The notes under the pieces: model-generated
Seen by the model: the letters and a program-made list of their open reading frames with translations, nothing else
The model's database searches: none
Told to the model about the DNA's origin: nothing
In this document: positions 29,869 to 37,933 of the stretch, one piece after another
Layout: each line of letters starts with the position of its first letter
Numbering within the stretch: position 1 is the stretch's first letter
Made by a program: the position numbers and the translations under genes
From: a virus
Strand: one strand, 5' to 3'
Length of the DNA: 39,337 bases
Virus record (IMG/VR): IMGVR_UViG_3300002460_000081
Coordinates: 1-39,337 of that record

Positions 29869-30030
29869 ATGTCGAGATGGCATTGGAAGCCTAATTCAGT
29901 TGGAGGATTCTGGAAAGATTGGGTTCCGCTTTGGTTTCGGAGGTGGTGGGGAATGATAGGAGAGCAAAACAGGAAACCGCTTCCCTGGTTTTCAATAAAA
30001 CCACTCACGAAAAAGAGTCGAATCGCATAA
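29869..30030 (+). CDS. Trp-rich basic small protein
   Basis: 53 residues: MSRWHWKPNSVGGFWKDWVP, then WFRRWWGMIGE and a basic tail (KPLTKKSRIA). Eight Trp in 53 residues is striking. It follows its own promoter-like sequence and an AAAGG SD. No family is recognised. It is possibly membrane-active or anti-host. Confidence 0.5.
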   Translation: MSRWHWKPNSVGGFWKDWVPLWFRRWWGMIGEQNRKPLPWFSIKPLTKKSRIA

Positions 30031-30107
30031 TTGAGCAGGTCTGGACGAACGAGCGCCGGGACTCTCGTTAAACTCTTTCCCGCATCCTGTCATTAGGAGT
30101 TCTTTCT

Positions 30108-30296
30108 GTGTCAGACTTTATAAGTTCCGAAGATGAGGCAACAGACGGAGCCACATTTCTTTGTCAGTATTGCGGAACCAGGCAGCCGGTCAATCTAATG
30201 ACCCCTAATCCCCCTGGGAATATCTACTGTCCAAATCCTGATAAAAAGAGATGCTTGCCTTGCTCCGGGGCGCTTAGGATGCTTGACATTTTCTGA
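30108..30296 (+). CDS. zinc-binding small protein
   Basis: 62 residues from GTG after AGGAG. CQYCGTRQPVNLM and then CPNPDKKRCLPCSG give four metal-ligand-like Cys. The N-terminus is acidic. It is one of several zinc knuckles in this genome. The function is unknown. Confidence 0.55.
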   Translation: MSDFISSEDEATDGATFLCQYCGTRQPVNLMTPNPPGNIYCPNPDKKRCLPCSGALRMLDIF

Positions 30297-30318
30297 AGGA
30301 TTTTTGTTCCCCAAAAGC

Positions 30319-30627
30319 ATGAGCAAACTGGTTCCCGTATATTCAGCCAGCAGCAACCTGGAGGAAAGGGCGACGGAAGGCCGGATCGCTGCGCTCCAAG
30401 AGCGCGGCATGATTGCGCGAGTTGTGCGGCACAAAAAGGGGCACCTGAACCGAGTCATCTTGCGGTGGAGGAGCGGGGACGGGACGGTATTGGCGAGGAT
30501 ACCATCGAGCACGAAGTATAGTTTCAAGGAGCGTCTTGAGGGGGGTGGCAGGGTGTGGACGTTGATGCCGTTGAGGAAGCTGCTCTTGCACGAGGGGATT
30601 GAGGATGTTCAACGAATGGAGGTTTGA
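30319..30627 (+). CDS. hypothetical basic protein
   Basis: 102 residues from ATG (an upstream TTG at 30304 is possible with GAAGGA). SNLEERATEGRIAALQERGM, then ARVVRHKKGHLNRVILRW and a strand-rich C-terminal part. The basic middle suggests nucleic-acid contact. The stop overlaps the next ATG. Confidence 0.55.
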   Translation: MSKLVPVYSASSNLEERATEGRIAALQERGMIARVVRHKKGHLNRVILRWRSGDGTVLARIPSSTKYSFKERLEGGGRVWTLMPLRKLLLHEGIEDVQRMEV

Positions 30628-30962
30628 TGTCTTTGGATGAGAAAGAAAGATTACTTGGAATTTTGAAAAAGTTGTCTTTGGATTTCCCTCTGGGAGTTCG
30701 TTTCTATCACGGTCATCAAGGAATGTGCGGGTGTGGGATGGCACAAGCTCTAAGCACGATGTACAGCCCAGAAACCGGAATTCCTACGGTCGATTTCGCG
30801 CTATGTCTTGAAAAACGATGGGGATCCGTTGCCGCAGCAAAGATCAGGTTTAATGATTCGGAAGAGAAAATCCAAGATGCCGTTAAAAGGATTCTCTCTA
30901 AATTAGAATCAAAAGAAGCGAGGGACAGTTATGTGGATGGAGGGGACATTCCACTTGTGTGA
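30627..30962 (+). CDS. hypothetical protein
   Basis: 111 residues starting in TGATG with the upstream stop. Helical N-terminus (SLDEKERLLGILKKLSL), a CGCGMAQAL segment, and a charged C-terminal helix (KIQDAVKRILSKLESKEARD). It overlaps the next gene by 4 bases. No domain is recognised. Confidence 0.55.
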   Translation: MSLDEKERLLGILKKLSLDFPLGVRFYHGHQGMCGCGMAQALSTMYSPETGIPTVDFALCLEKRWGSVAAAKIRFNDSEEKIQDAVKRILSKLESKEARDSYVDGGDIPLV

Positions 30963-31192
30963 TAACGGCCATGTTCAACGAGCGACAGATTGAGCAGTTG
31001 TACGAATACGATCTCAGGCCGCAGTTGTCAGGCGCGGCGCGAGAGCGGTTTTTGGACGAGGCTCGCCCCTTCGACGGGCGGCGGGCTGCTCTGGTTGCAG
31101 CTTTTCGCGTGAGCCTGAAGGAGTTGCTGAAACCGGGGGTGTTTGAGGAAATCTGCCGCATTTCGGCAAGGGGAGGCGTGGAAAATTGTTGA
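30959..31192 (+). CDS. hypothetical protein
   Basis: 77 residues from GTG (the ATG at 30971 is an alternative, MFNERQIEQLYEYDLRPQLS). It is mostly helical and charged, with a Cys near each end of the last helix. It overlaps the next gene by 7 bases. Nothing is recognised. Confidence 0.5.
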   Translation: MITAMFNERQIEQLYEYDLRPQLSGAARERFLDEARPFDGRRAALVAAFRVSLKELLKPGVFEEICRISARGGVENC

Positions 31193-31458
31193 ATTTGTTG
31201 AGGAAGTTTTTAGGGAGCGTTGGGGTAAGGAGTCTACTGGTGTGCAAACGCCCGGAGCTTGAGCATCGCAGTAAAAACGTGACTGCATTACCAAATTGTC
31301 CTCGCTGTGGGTGTATTGAGAAGGACGGATTTCGGGCCAAGAAGGTAACGGTGTCTGAAAACGGAATAGTCTGCCAAGCGACTGCGTGCCCTTGTTGCGG
31401 CTATGAATTCTCGATTCCAGTAATGTCAAACATGGCTGGAGCTTATGGAAAATCCTGA
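31186..31458 (+). CDS. zinc-ribbon protein
   Basis: 90 residues from TTG. CPRCGCIEKDGF and CPCCGYEFSI form a C-x2-C...C-x2-C ribbon in the C-terminal half, separated by an Ala/Thr strand. It overlaps the following gene by 14 bases. It lies just before the terminase module. Confidence 0.5.
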   Translation: MLNLLRKFLGSVGVRSLLVCKRPELEHRSKNVTALPNCPRCGCIEKDGFRAKKVTVSENGIVCQATACPCCGYEFSIPVMSNMAGAYGKS

Positions 31459-31708
31459 AAATGGTGCCAACGGGAAAGAACAGCAGCCGGAAACGGTTAC
31501 TGTGGTAATCCAGCACGAGCCTGCTACGGGGCGGCTGAACATTCAGGCGCAGGTTGGCCCAACGTTTGTCATGGGCATCCTGCGCGATGCTCTGATCCTG
31601 CTGGAAGAAAACCGCAAGGAGGGTATCCGGCTGGCCCGCATTGCTGAAAAAGCGCAGAGCCGCCACAAGATTCTCACGCCGGATATGCTGGTTCCGAGAC
31701 ATGGCTGA
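31445..31708 (+). CDS. hypothetical protein
   Basis: 87 residues: a polar start (MENPENGANGKEQQPETV), a strand-rich centre (TVVIQHEPATGRLNIQAQVG) and a helical end (ALILLEENRKEGIRLARI). There is no known family. It is placed between the zinc ribbon and the putative terminase partner gene. Confidence 0.55.
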   Translation: MENPENGANGKEQQPETVTVVIQHEPATGRLNIQAQVGPTFVMGILRDALILLEENRKEGIRLARIAEKAQSRHKILTPDMLVPRHG

Positions 31709-31722
31709 GGCGATGATGGAGC

Positions 31723-32166
31723 ATGGGCAACACGCGCCGCGATCTTGAAAAAGGGAAAACCCCCCGGCTTTCCAGGAAGAAAACTCCCATCCCGGAAGGC
31801 ATCAGCATCCCGGAATACCTCACCAGAATTGACAGGCTGGCAGTGGGGGTGTTGCCGCACGGCCTGACCGACCCGCGCTTTTACAACTGCATCAAGGCGG
31901 CGATTAACTACCTGACCGGGCGCGGGATTCTGCTGCGGGCGGGGCAATCGCAACCCGCGCAGCAAAACACAACGATCTACAACCAGGTATTGATTTTGCA
32001 AAGCATGTCCGAGCCGGAAAAGGAGAAAATGCTTGCCGACTTCAGTAAAGGGCTTCTCGCAGGAACAGTTGAAAGAGTTGGCCTTGATCGAAGCGACGCA
32101 GCAGACGCTTCAGAAGATCAAGGAATCCCCTCTCTGGTGGCTGCGGAAATACACAAAAACAGCTGA
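31723..32166 (+). CDS. putative terminase small-subunit candidate
   Basis: 147 residues. MGNTRRDLEKGKTPRLSRKK, then PEGISIPEYLTRIDRLAVGV and a C-terminal helical tail. It overlaps the large terminase gene by 134 bases in another frame; the tail after about residue 103 could be shorter if its real end is earlier. Position suggests the DNA-recognition subunit, but no HTH signature is obvious. Confidence 0.4.
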   Translation: MGNTRRDLEKGKTPRLSRKKTPIPEGISIPEYLTRIDRLAVGVLPHGLTDPRFYNCIKAAINYLTGRGILLRAGQSQPAQQNTTIYNQVLILQSMSEPEKEKMLADFSKGLLAGTVERVGLDRSDAADASEDQGIPSLVAAEIHKNS

Positions 32167-33760
32167 CCAGCAATGGTCGGAACATGGATTGCCGACGGCC
32201 TGCAACTCGTTTCCTGACTACGAATACCTGGACATTGTTTTCGATTTCCTGGAACATCGCCCCACGATGATTCCTACAGCCAACACGCGGATTCGGCTGC
32301 TTCCCAAGGCGCGAAAACTTCTGATGTCCTGGGCCGTGATCGGGAAACTGGTCCACGCCTGCCAGACGAAAGAGCACCAGGAAGTCATTGTTCAGTCCAA
32401 GACCGAGGATGACGGCATCTATCTGATTGACTATGCCAAAACGCTTTACAAAAATCAGCCGGAATGGTTAAAGAGGGCATATCCGCTCAAAGACAACAAG
32501 GACTTGAGCGCTTTCCCAATGACTTCCCTGGAATGGGCTAACGGGTCGTTCATTGAGGCCATCCCGCAAGGAGCTTCCAAGCTGAACACCCGGCATCCCA
32601 GCTATCACTTCATGGATGAGGCATCATTCCATGACGAGGGCCGCGAGGCATACAACTCTTCCGTGGCCGCATCGTCTTTCATCATCGTGGTGTCATCTGC
32701 TTATCCGGGCTGGTTTCACGAACTGCTAAATGAAGATCAGTTTCCCTTGCACGGAAAGAGAATAGCGACGGGAGTTGCCTACACGGAGACCAACCGTGGG
32801 CTGCCCGCGCTTTGGATTCATCATACCGCGCACCCTGAGCGCAGGTCGCAAGAATGGCGCGATGCGGAGGAGATGAATTACACCAGCAAAGCGGAGTTTT
32901 CACGGCAGCAGGACATCAACTTCACGGCGGGCGGCGGTGAGAAGGTTTTGAGGGAACGGCTGGAGACCAGGTGGAACGATATTGTCATTACGGATCCGGA
33001 GTGGAGACCGCATTCAGAATGGAATTACGATGCCGGGTTTGACTACGGGAAAAACCATCCTACAGCGTTTGAAGTGCTGGCGCGGGACCGCGATGGGGTG
33101 ATGATCGCGGTGCAGGAGCACTATCAGTCCAAGCTCACGCCCGGTGAACATGCGCAGATTATCAGGAAAATGCGGCTGCCATGCGCAGGGGAGCCTTTGA
33201 CGCTGGACAAGATTGGTCTGACGTGGGCTGACCCGTCTATCTTCCCAGACACAGTTGCCGGAGACGATAAATTCACAAGCTACCAGCAATTGTTGGAAGC
33301 GAATGGGAGCCTGAAACTTGTGAAAGGCTTGCGGGGAATGGACTTGTGGGTGGCGGATGAGATTCTCAGGATGTGGCCCGCGCAAGGTGAAATCCGGTTC
33401 AAGATATGGTGCCCCAAGCCGATTACGAGGAAAGCGGAAGGTACATACCAGCAGGGTTGTCCCAACCTGCTGTGGGAATTGCTGAATTTGAGGCGACGTG
33501 AGGTTTCGCCCACGGTTGCGGAGAAAAAGGGCCAGCCGGAAGGCTTGGTGGATACAAAAAACGACGCCTTTGACGCGCTGAAATACCTTTTGACTGGCGG
33601 TGGTCCGCGCGAATTGCTGGAAACAGACGAGGAAAGGTGGCGTAACCGCGTGGCGGAAATCAAGAAGCGCAACCCAAAGATAGGAGTGATGGGGCTGAAC
33701 CGGCAGTACATGAAGTTTGCTGCGGAAATGGCAAAGGAAGAAGTGGTGACGTACCGATGA
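32033..33760 (+). CDS. terL: terminase large subunit
   Basis: 575 residues. A TTG start 7 bases after AAGGAG gives PTSVKGFSQEQLKELALIEA. LLPKARKLLMSW is the ATPase P-loop-type region of this terminase class, HFMDEASFHDEG the Walker B/DEA motif. The nuclease half has FDYGKNHPTAFEV, ADPS and DAFDALKYL with acidic metal ligands. It packages DNA through the portal and cuts it. The long overlap with the upstream gene makes the start the least certain part. Confidence 0.85.
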   Translation: MPTSVKGFSQEQLKELALIEATQQTLQKIKESPLWWLRKYTKTADQQWSEHGLPTACNSFPDYEYLDIVFDFLEHRPTMIPTANTRIRLLPKARKLLMSWAVIGKLVHACQTKEHQEVIVQSKTEDDGIYLIDYAKTLYKNQPEWLKRAYPLKDNKDLSAFPMTSLEWANGSFIEAIPQGASKLNTRHPSYHFMDEASFHDEGREAYNSSVAASSFIIVVSSAYPGWFHELLNEDQFPLHGKRIATGVAYTETNRGLPALWIHHTAHPERRSQEWRDAEEMNYTSKAEFSRQQDINFTAGGGEKVLRERLETRWNDIVITDPEWRPHSEWNYDAGFDYGKNHPTAFEVLARDRDGVMIAVQEHYQSKLTPGEHAQIIRKMRLPCAGEPLTLDKIGLTWADPSIFPDTVAGDDKFTSYQQLLEANGSLKLVKGLRGMDLWVADEILRMWPAQGEIRFKIWCPKPITRKAEGTYQQGCPNLLWELLNLRRREVSPTVAEKKGQPEGLVDTKNDAFDALKYLLTGGGPRELLETDEERWRNRVAEIKKRNPKIGVMGLNRQYMKFAAEMAKEEVVTYR

Positions 33761-34074
33761 ACTGGCAGCAGATCGTTATTCAGTCTGTTTTTCTCGTTCT
33801 CCAAATTGCAGCGTTGCTTTTCGTGGCCCACCGAATGATTGCGGCAGTGCGGGCCTTGCCGCCCGCCGAGGCAGAGAGCGAGAGGGAGCGGGAACCGGAA
33901 GAACTGGAGTTGCCGGAAATCTCGGAAGATTCAAAGCCGGTTAAAAACAAGCCTAGAACCGCCTCCTACCGGAGCCATTTTGTAAATGCCGGGCAACTGG
34001 CTGAACACTTGGAGGAGCGTGCGCTGGAACTCGCCAGGCGCGGGGAACAATACCTCAAGAGGGGGGCGCGGTGA
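33757..34074 (+). CDS. membrane-anchored small protein
   Basis: 105 residues from an ATG overlapping the terminase stop. One N-terminal TM helix (IVIQSVFLVLQIAALLFVAH), then a long acidic linker (AEAESEREREPEELELPE) and a charged helix (LAEHLEERALELARRGE). Its job is unknown; lysis accessory or membrane attachment are both possible. Confidence 0.55.
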   Translation: MNWQQIVIQSVFLVLQIAALLFVAHRMIAAVRALPPAEAESEREREPEELELPEISEDSKPVKNKPRTASYRSHFVNAGQLAEHLEERALELARRGEQYLKRGAR

Positions 34075-34232
34075 TACCGGCATGGGAAATTCCCAATGAG
34101 AGATTTTTACAAGTCCTCCGTCTTTTTGAAAAGTTCTTCGATGGAAAGAACAATGGAGAAATCATCGTAAGGTTTAGGGATGGTCTGCCGGTGCAGGTCG
34201 TGCCCAGCCCCGTCATTCCTCTTGGCAAGTAA
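34071..34232 (+). CDS. small hypothetical protein
   Basis: 53 residues from GTG in a GTGA overlap. VIPAWEIPNERFLQVLRLFE, then NNGEIIVRFRDGLPVQVV. Compact, with helix plus strand. It is followed after 9 bases by another small gene of similar size, with an AAGGAG SD. Confidence 0.55.
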   Translation: MIPAWEIPNERFLQVLRLFEKFFDGKNNGEIIVRFRDGLPVQVVPSPVIPLGK

Positions 34233-34241
34233 GGAGATGGA

Positions 34242-34391
34242 TTGAAAATAACAGGCAGAAAATTTAGGAACCTTGCAGAAGCCCGCGATTTCTTGATGCG
34301 ATTGAATCCGACGCCCGCTCCTGGGGAGTGGGTTGAAGTGAAGATTGAAACCTTGTGGGACAAGGTTAAACGATTCTTTGATCGGCGGTAG
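34242..34391 (+). CDS. small hypothetical protein
   Basis: 49 residues from TTG with AAGGAG 5 bases upstream. LKITGRKFRNLAEARDFLMR, then WVEVKIETLWDKVKRFFDRR. Short basic helical end. The neighbouring 53-residue protein has the same style, so they may be diverged copies, but the similarity is weak. Confidence 0.5.
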   Translation: MKITGRKFRNLAEARDFLMRLNPTPAPGEWVEVKIETLWDKVKRFFDRR

Positions 34392-34440
34392 TTTGGCTTC
34401 ATAGGCCAACCAAGACTCGCTCGGAGAGCGACCAATCTTA

Positions 34441-34480
34441 GGCCCTGTGACCGGAAACGGTTGCAGGGCCTTTTTGTTTT
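34441..34480 (+). terminator. strong rho-independent terminator
   Basis: GGCCCTG pairs with CAGGGCC and an inner ACCG-GAAA-CGGT is closed by a GAAA tetraloop. TTTTTGTTTTT follows. It separates the terminase module from the portal-capsid module; the SD of the next gene begins right after the T-tract. Confidence 0.85.
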
Positions 34481-34494
34481 TAGGGAGGAAACCA

Positions 34495-34683
34495 ATGCCC
34501 GCTGAATTCAGGGCGCAACAGAGTCTTGCGGCAATGGCGCTGCACAATCCCTCGAAAATTCACAAGAAAAATCGCGGCATCCTGAGCATGAGCCGGGAGA
34601 AGTTGAGGCATTTTGCCACGACCTCCACGAAGGGAATGCCGAAACACAAAAAGCCAAGCATGGACCTTGTCAGTGGCAAATAA
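34495..34683 (+). CDS. small basic protein before portal
   Basis: 62 residues with GGGAGG 8-9 bases before ATG. MPAEFRAQQSLAAMALHNPS, then a Lys/Arg-rich end (SMSREKLRHFATTSTKGM, HKKPSMDLVSGK). It resembles the short basic proteins (MSREKL...HFA) found before portal genes in related phages. It overlaps the portal start by 11 bases. Confidence 0.6.
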   Translation: MPAEFRAQQSLAAMALHNPSKIHKKNRGILSMSREKLRHFATTSTKGMPKHKKPSMDLVSGK

Positions 34684-36817
34684 ACCCGGAGTATTCAAAG
34701 ACGAGAAAATCTCCGGGGCGATCAAGAAGATCATCGCTTCTTACCCCGAAGAAGAGCGGCAGGACCGTTTTTACAGGCTGCGCGCGGTGATGTATCTGCG
34801 CTCCAGGCTGCGCGGCAATCCCTATTCCTGGTTTGATCCTGTCCGCATGGTGTGGCGCTCTCCGCAAGAGCATATTGACTGGTCTGGCTGGGAAAGCAAC
34901 GCGGAATCGCCCAACCTGATTCAAGCGACTTGGCAGATATTACAGGCTGCATTAGCCACCACGGGCATTCCCTCGGCAATCTTTGAGCCGCAAAATCCCC
35001 GGTCGCCTTCCGACTCTGAAGTGGCCCGCATCGCCCAGCCGATAGTGGAATACGAGGAGTCAGAGATTGACTTCTACCGGCTGTGGCTGCGCAATTTCCG
35101 CTATCAGTTCACCGACGGTCTCGCGCTGTTCCATACCCGGCACGTCCGCAACAAAGACTATTTCGGGTTGCGAGAAGTAGAGACCCGCAGCATGTATTCC
35201 AAAACGTTGCGCAAGGCCGGATACGACTGCCCTACCTGCGGGGAATTTATGGAAGAAGAACGTATGGGTGATGACGGGCTATGCCCGGAATGCCGCTTCC
35301 CCGTGGACAGGAACAGGATGGAGCGGCAGGAGCCGATTAAGGCCAACATCCCTATCAAGGAAATAACGTTTGAGCCGCGCGGAAAAGAGGTGGTGGACTG
35401 CTACGGCGTGGTGGAAACCCGCTTTCCGCATTGGGCGCCAACCCTTCAGCGCTCTCCCTACGCGGCCATTGAGGTGATTGTGGACAAGGCCAGCGTATTA
35501 GCGGCCTTTGGCGAAGAGGAAGAGGCGCTGTCCGCCGATTCAAACTCGGAGAGCGAAGACCTGGACGGTGATTTTGCCCGGCGCATGACCGTATCGCCTT
35601 CCGGCATTTCCATTCGGAGCGGCCTGGTAACGTACCGCCGATGGTGGCTGCGCCCGGAAGCGTTTTACCGCGAGCAAGACAAGGGCCTGCGAAAGGAATT
35701 GCTGGATGAATACCCCAATGGCTGCTTAGCGCAGATGGCCGACAGCGTGTTTCTGGACTGCCGCCCGGAAAGCATGGACGAGCACCTGCAACTGGTCCGT
35801 GCTTATGATTCTGACGGGATGTACCCGCCAGCCTACGGTGACAATGCGGTTCCCATCCAGAAGGCGGTTGACAAGGCGTTTCCGGCAGAGATTGATGCAG
35901 CAGAGTTCGCCGCCTTCCCGCCGGTGCTGGCGGATAAAGGGGTACTTTCCAAAGCGATCAAGAACATCGTGGTGCGGGCCGCGCAGATTATTTTCCTGGA
36001 ACTGCCACCTGGAAAGACCTTGAAGGATTCCTACCACCAAATGCAGATTAAGGAAAGCTCGCAGGCCAATCAAAAGATTATGGATAAAGCGTTCCGCTGG
36101 CTGGAAGTCTTGGTGGGCAGCGCGGAATCGTTGCTAGGTTCCTCGGTGCCGGGCGTTCGAGCCAACTCGCAGTACCAGGCAGTCAAGAACCAGGCATTAC
36201 AGCGGCTTGGGCCGCCATACGAAACCGCAAAAAAGGGTTTTGCGGAGATCAAGAGACAACTGGTGGTCGAGTTTTTGTCGAAGCGCAGCGATGACGAGAT
36301 CAAAGAAGTGGTTGGGCCGATGCTGATGGAAAAGATAGCCCTGATGGAAGGCGTGGACCTTAGCAAAGGCAAGTTGGTGGCGAAGGTGGAGGATACCGAG
36401 GCGGTCCCGGCCACTTGGGGGCACCGCGTAGCGGCTATGCAGGCGTTACTCGCCAGCCAAAACCCATTTGTGCAGCGCTGGCTGGAAGACCCCAACAATG
36501 CGGAGGCGGCGCAACGCTTGCTGGGAGTTCGCGGCCTGATAGCTCCGGGAAAAATGGCGCTGGAAAAGATTCGCCGCATGGTGCCGCTCATGCTGGCAGG
36601 CCAGCAATTCGTGGTGAACCAAAACCTAGACAATGCTCAAACCATTCTGCGCTATTTACAGGAATGGTCTGCCAGCCCTGAGGGAATTGAGGCGCAGGGA
36701 GAAAACCCCAATTTTCGGATGGTAGAGGAGTACGCGGCCCAGGCCCAAGCGATATTGCAGCAAGCGGCTGTTGCAGCGCAGCAGCTAGAGACACAACAAA
36801 ATCAAGCCGTCCAATAG
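34673..36817 (+). CDS. portal protein with zinc-ribbon insertion
   Basis: 714 residues from GTG. FYRLRAVMYLRSRLRGNPYS, AIFEPQNPRSPSDSEVARI and a helical C-terminal half ending in a Gln/Ala-rich tail match podovirus-type portals, the dodecameric DNA-entry ring. At about residues 186-207 it contains C-x2-C...C-x2-C (CPTCGEFMEEERMGDDGLCP), a zinc-ribbon insert unusual for a portal. Upstream ATG at 34613 is possible but overlaps the previous gene more. Followed by scaffold and capsid genes. Confidence 0.8.
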   Translation: MANKPGVFKDEKISGAIKKIIASYPEEERQDRFYRLRAVMYLRSRLRGNPYSWFDPVRMVWRSPQEHIDWSGWESNAESPNLIQATWQILQAALATTGIPSAIFEPQNPRSPSDSEVARIAQPIVEYEESEIDFYRLWLRNFRYQFTDGLALFHTRHVRNKDYFGLREVETRSMYSKTLRKAGYDCPTCGEFMEEERMGDDGLCPECRFPVDRNRMERQEPIKANIPIKEITFEPRGKEVVDCYGVVETRFPHWAPTLQRSPYAAIEVIVDKASVLAAFGEEEEALSADSNSESEDLDGDFARRMTVSPSGISIRSGLVTYRRWWLRPEAFYREQDKGLRKELLDEYPNGCLAQMADSVFLDCRPESMDEHLQLVRAYDSDGMYPPAYGDNAVPIQKAVDKAFPAEIDAAEFAAFPPVLADKGVLSKAIKNIVVRAAQIIFLELPPGKTLKDSYHQMQIKESSQANQKIMDKAFRWLEVLVGSAESLLGSSVPGVRANSQYQAVKNQALQRLGPPYETAKKGFAEIKRQLVVEFLSKRSDDEIKEVVGPMLMEKIALMEGVDLSKGKLVAKVEDTEAVPATWGHRVAAMQALLASQNPFVQRWLEDPNNAEAAQRLLGVRGLIAPGKMALEKIRRMVPLMLAGQQFVVNQNLDNAQTILRYLQEWSASPEGIEAQGENPNFRMVEEYAAQAQAILQQAAVAAQQLETQQNQAVQ

Positions 36818-36835
36818 GACGAGATAAGGAGAAAG

Positions 36836-37921
36836 ATGCCTGAACTGGAAAGCGCAGTGCTAGACCCAAAAACGGAAGAGGGAGCCACTTCCGAGGAGTC
36901 GCGCGCCGAAAAGCAAGCTCTAACTGCCGAAGGAAAAGAGACGCCGAAGGCGAAGGAAGGCGAAGAGGAAAAGCCGCAAAACCTTACCCCGAATCAGGAT
37001 GAAGCATGGAACCGGATCAAGGCGCGGGGAGAAAAGGCTTTGACGGAAAAGGCGGAACTGGAGACCCGGTTTGCCGCCTTGGAAGAGCGCGGGATTACGA
37101 ATGCCGAAGATGTTGATCGGCTGATAGAAAAATTGCAGCGAGGCACGGACCTGGAAGCGAGTCTGGCAGAGCCGGAAGCGTTTATTGGGTTGATGTCGAA
37201 AGTGGCAAGCGAGCATCCCGCCAGTTATGACGCCTTTGGAAGCGCGGTAATTAACGCTTACCTGGAAGCCCAGGCAGCCGAATACCGCAAGTCAGGCGAT
37301 GAGGCTGAAGCCAAGTTCCTGGAAGAACAGAAGCTGGGCGGCAAGAAAGCAGATCGGCAGGACCGTGAAGCGGATGCGGTGAGATCAGAGCGCGAGAGCC
37401 TGAACAATGAAAAGTACGCGGATTTTAACGGGCGCCTGCGCGAAGAGACACATACCGCCATCCATACCGATATTGACAAGCTCATTGGCGACGCCAATTT
37501 TCCGAGCGAAAGACAGAAACAGAACTTCTACTTGGACGTGCGCAACGAAATTGGCGCGATCCTGAACAAAGACCCGATATTCGTAGCCGACCGTGCAGAG
37601 AAAATGAACCCCAGGCGGGGCTTGGGTGTAGCTCAGCGCAAAGAGGTGCTGGAGTTGCACATGGCGCGCATCCGCAAGGGCGGAATGCTGGCAAAGGCTG
37701 TTGCCGAAGTCTTAAAAGACTATGGGGTAACGCCCGGCAAGAAGGCTGACGAGGGTAAAAACGGGAACCGGGAAGTTCTGGGCGGAGGCGGCGGCGGGCA
37801 AGCGTCCGCAGAAAGCCGCGAGACGCTGGAAAAACAAATCCAAAAAGATTTTGCCGACGGAAAGATTGACGCCCCTGAGCGCAGGCGCAGGCTGTGGCAA
37901 TTACCGCCGCCTGCCGGATAA
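36836..37921 (+). CDS. scaffolding-like protein
   Basis: 361 residues with AAGGAG before ATG. Highly charged and helical throughout (AETRF, RERESLNNEKYADFNGRLRE), with a Glu-rich start, a Gly-rich linker (GGGGGGQASAESRETL) and a basic C-terminal end (PERRRRLWQLP). The composition and position between portal and capsid protein match phage scaffold proteins that guide procapsid assembly. Function inferred from these. Confidence 0.7.
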   Translation: MPELESAVLDPKTEEGATSEESRAEKQALTAEGKETPKAKEGEEEKPQNLTPNQDEAWNRIKARGEKALTEKAELETRFAALEERGITNAEDVDRLIEKLQRGTDLEASLAEPEAFIGLMSKVASEHPASYDAFGSAVINAYLEAQAAEYRKSGDEAEAKFLEEQKLGGKKADRQDREADAVRSERESLNNEKYADFNGRLREETHTAIHTDIDKLIGDANFPSERQKQNFYLDVRNEIGAILNKDPIFVADRAEKMNPRRGLGVAQRKEVLELHMARIRKGGMLAKAVAEVLKDYGVTPGKKADEGKNGNREVLGGGGGGQASAESRETLEKQIQKDFADGKIDAPERRRRLWQLPPPAG

Positions 37922-37933
37922 AGGAGCATTGAA

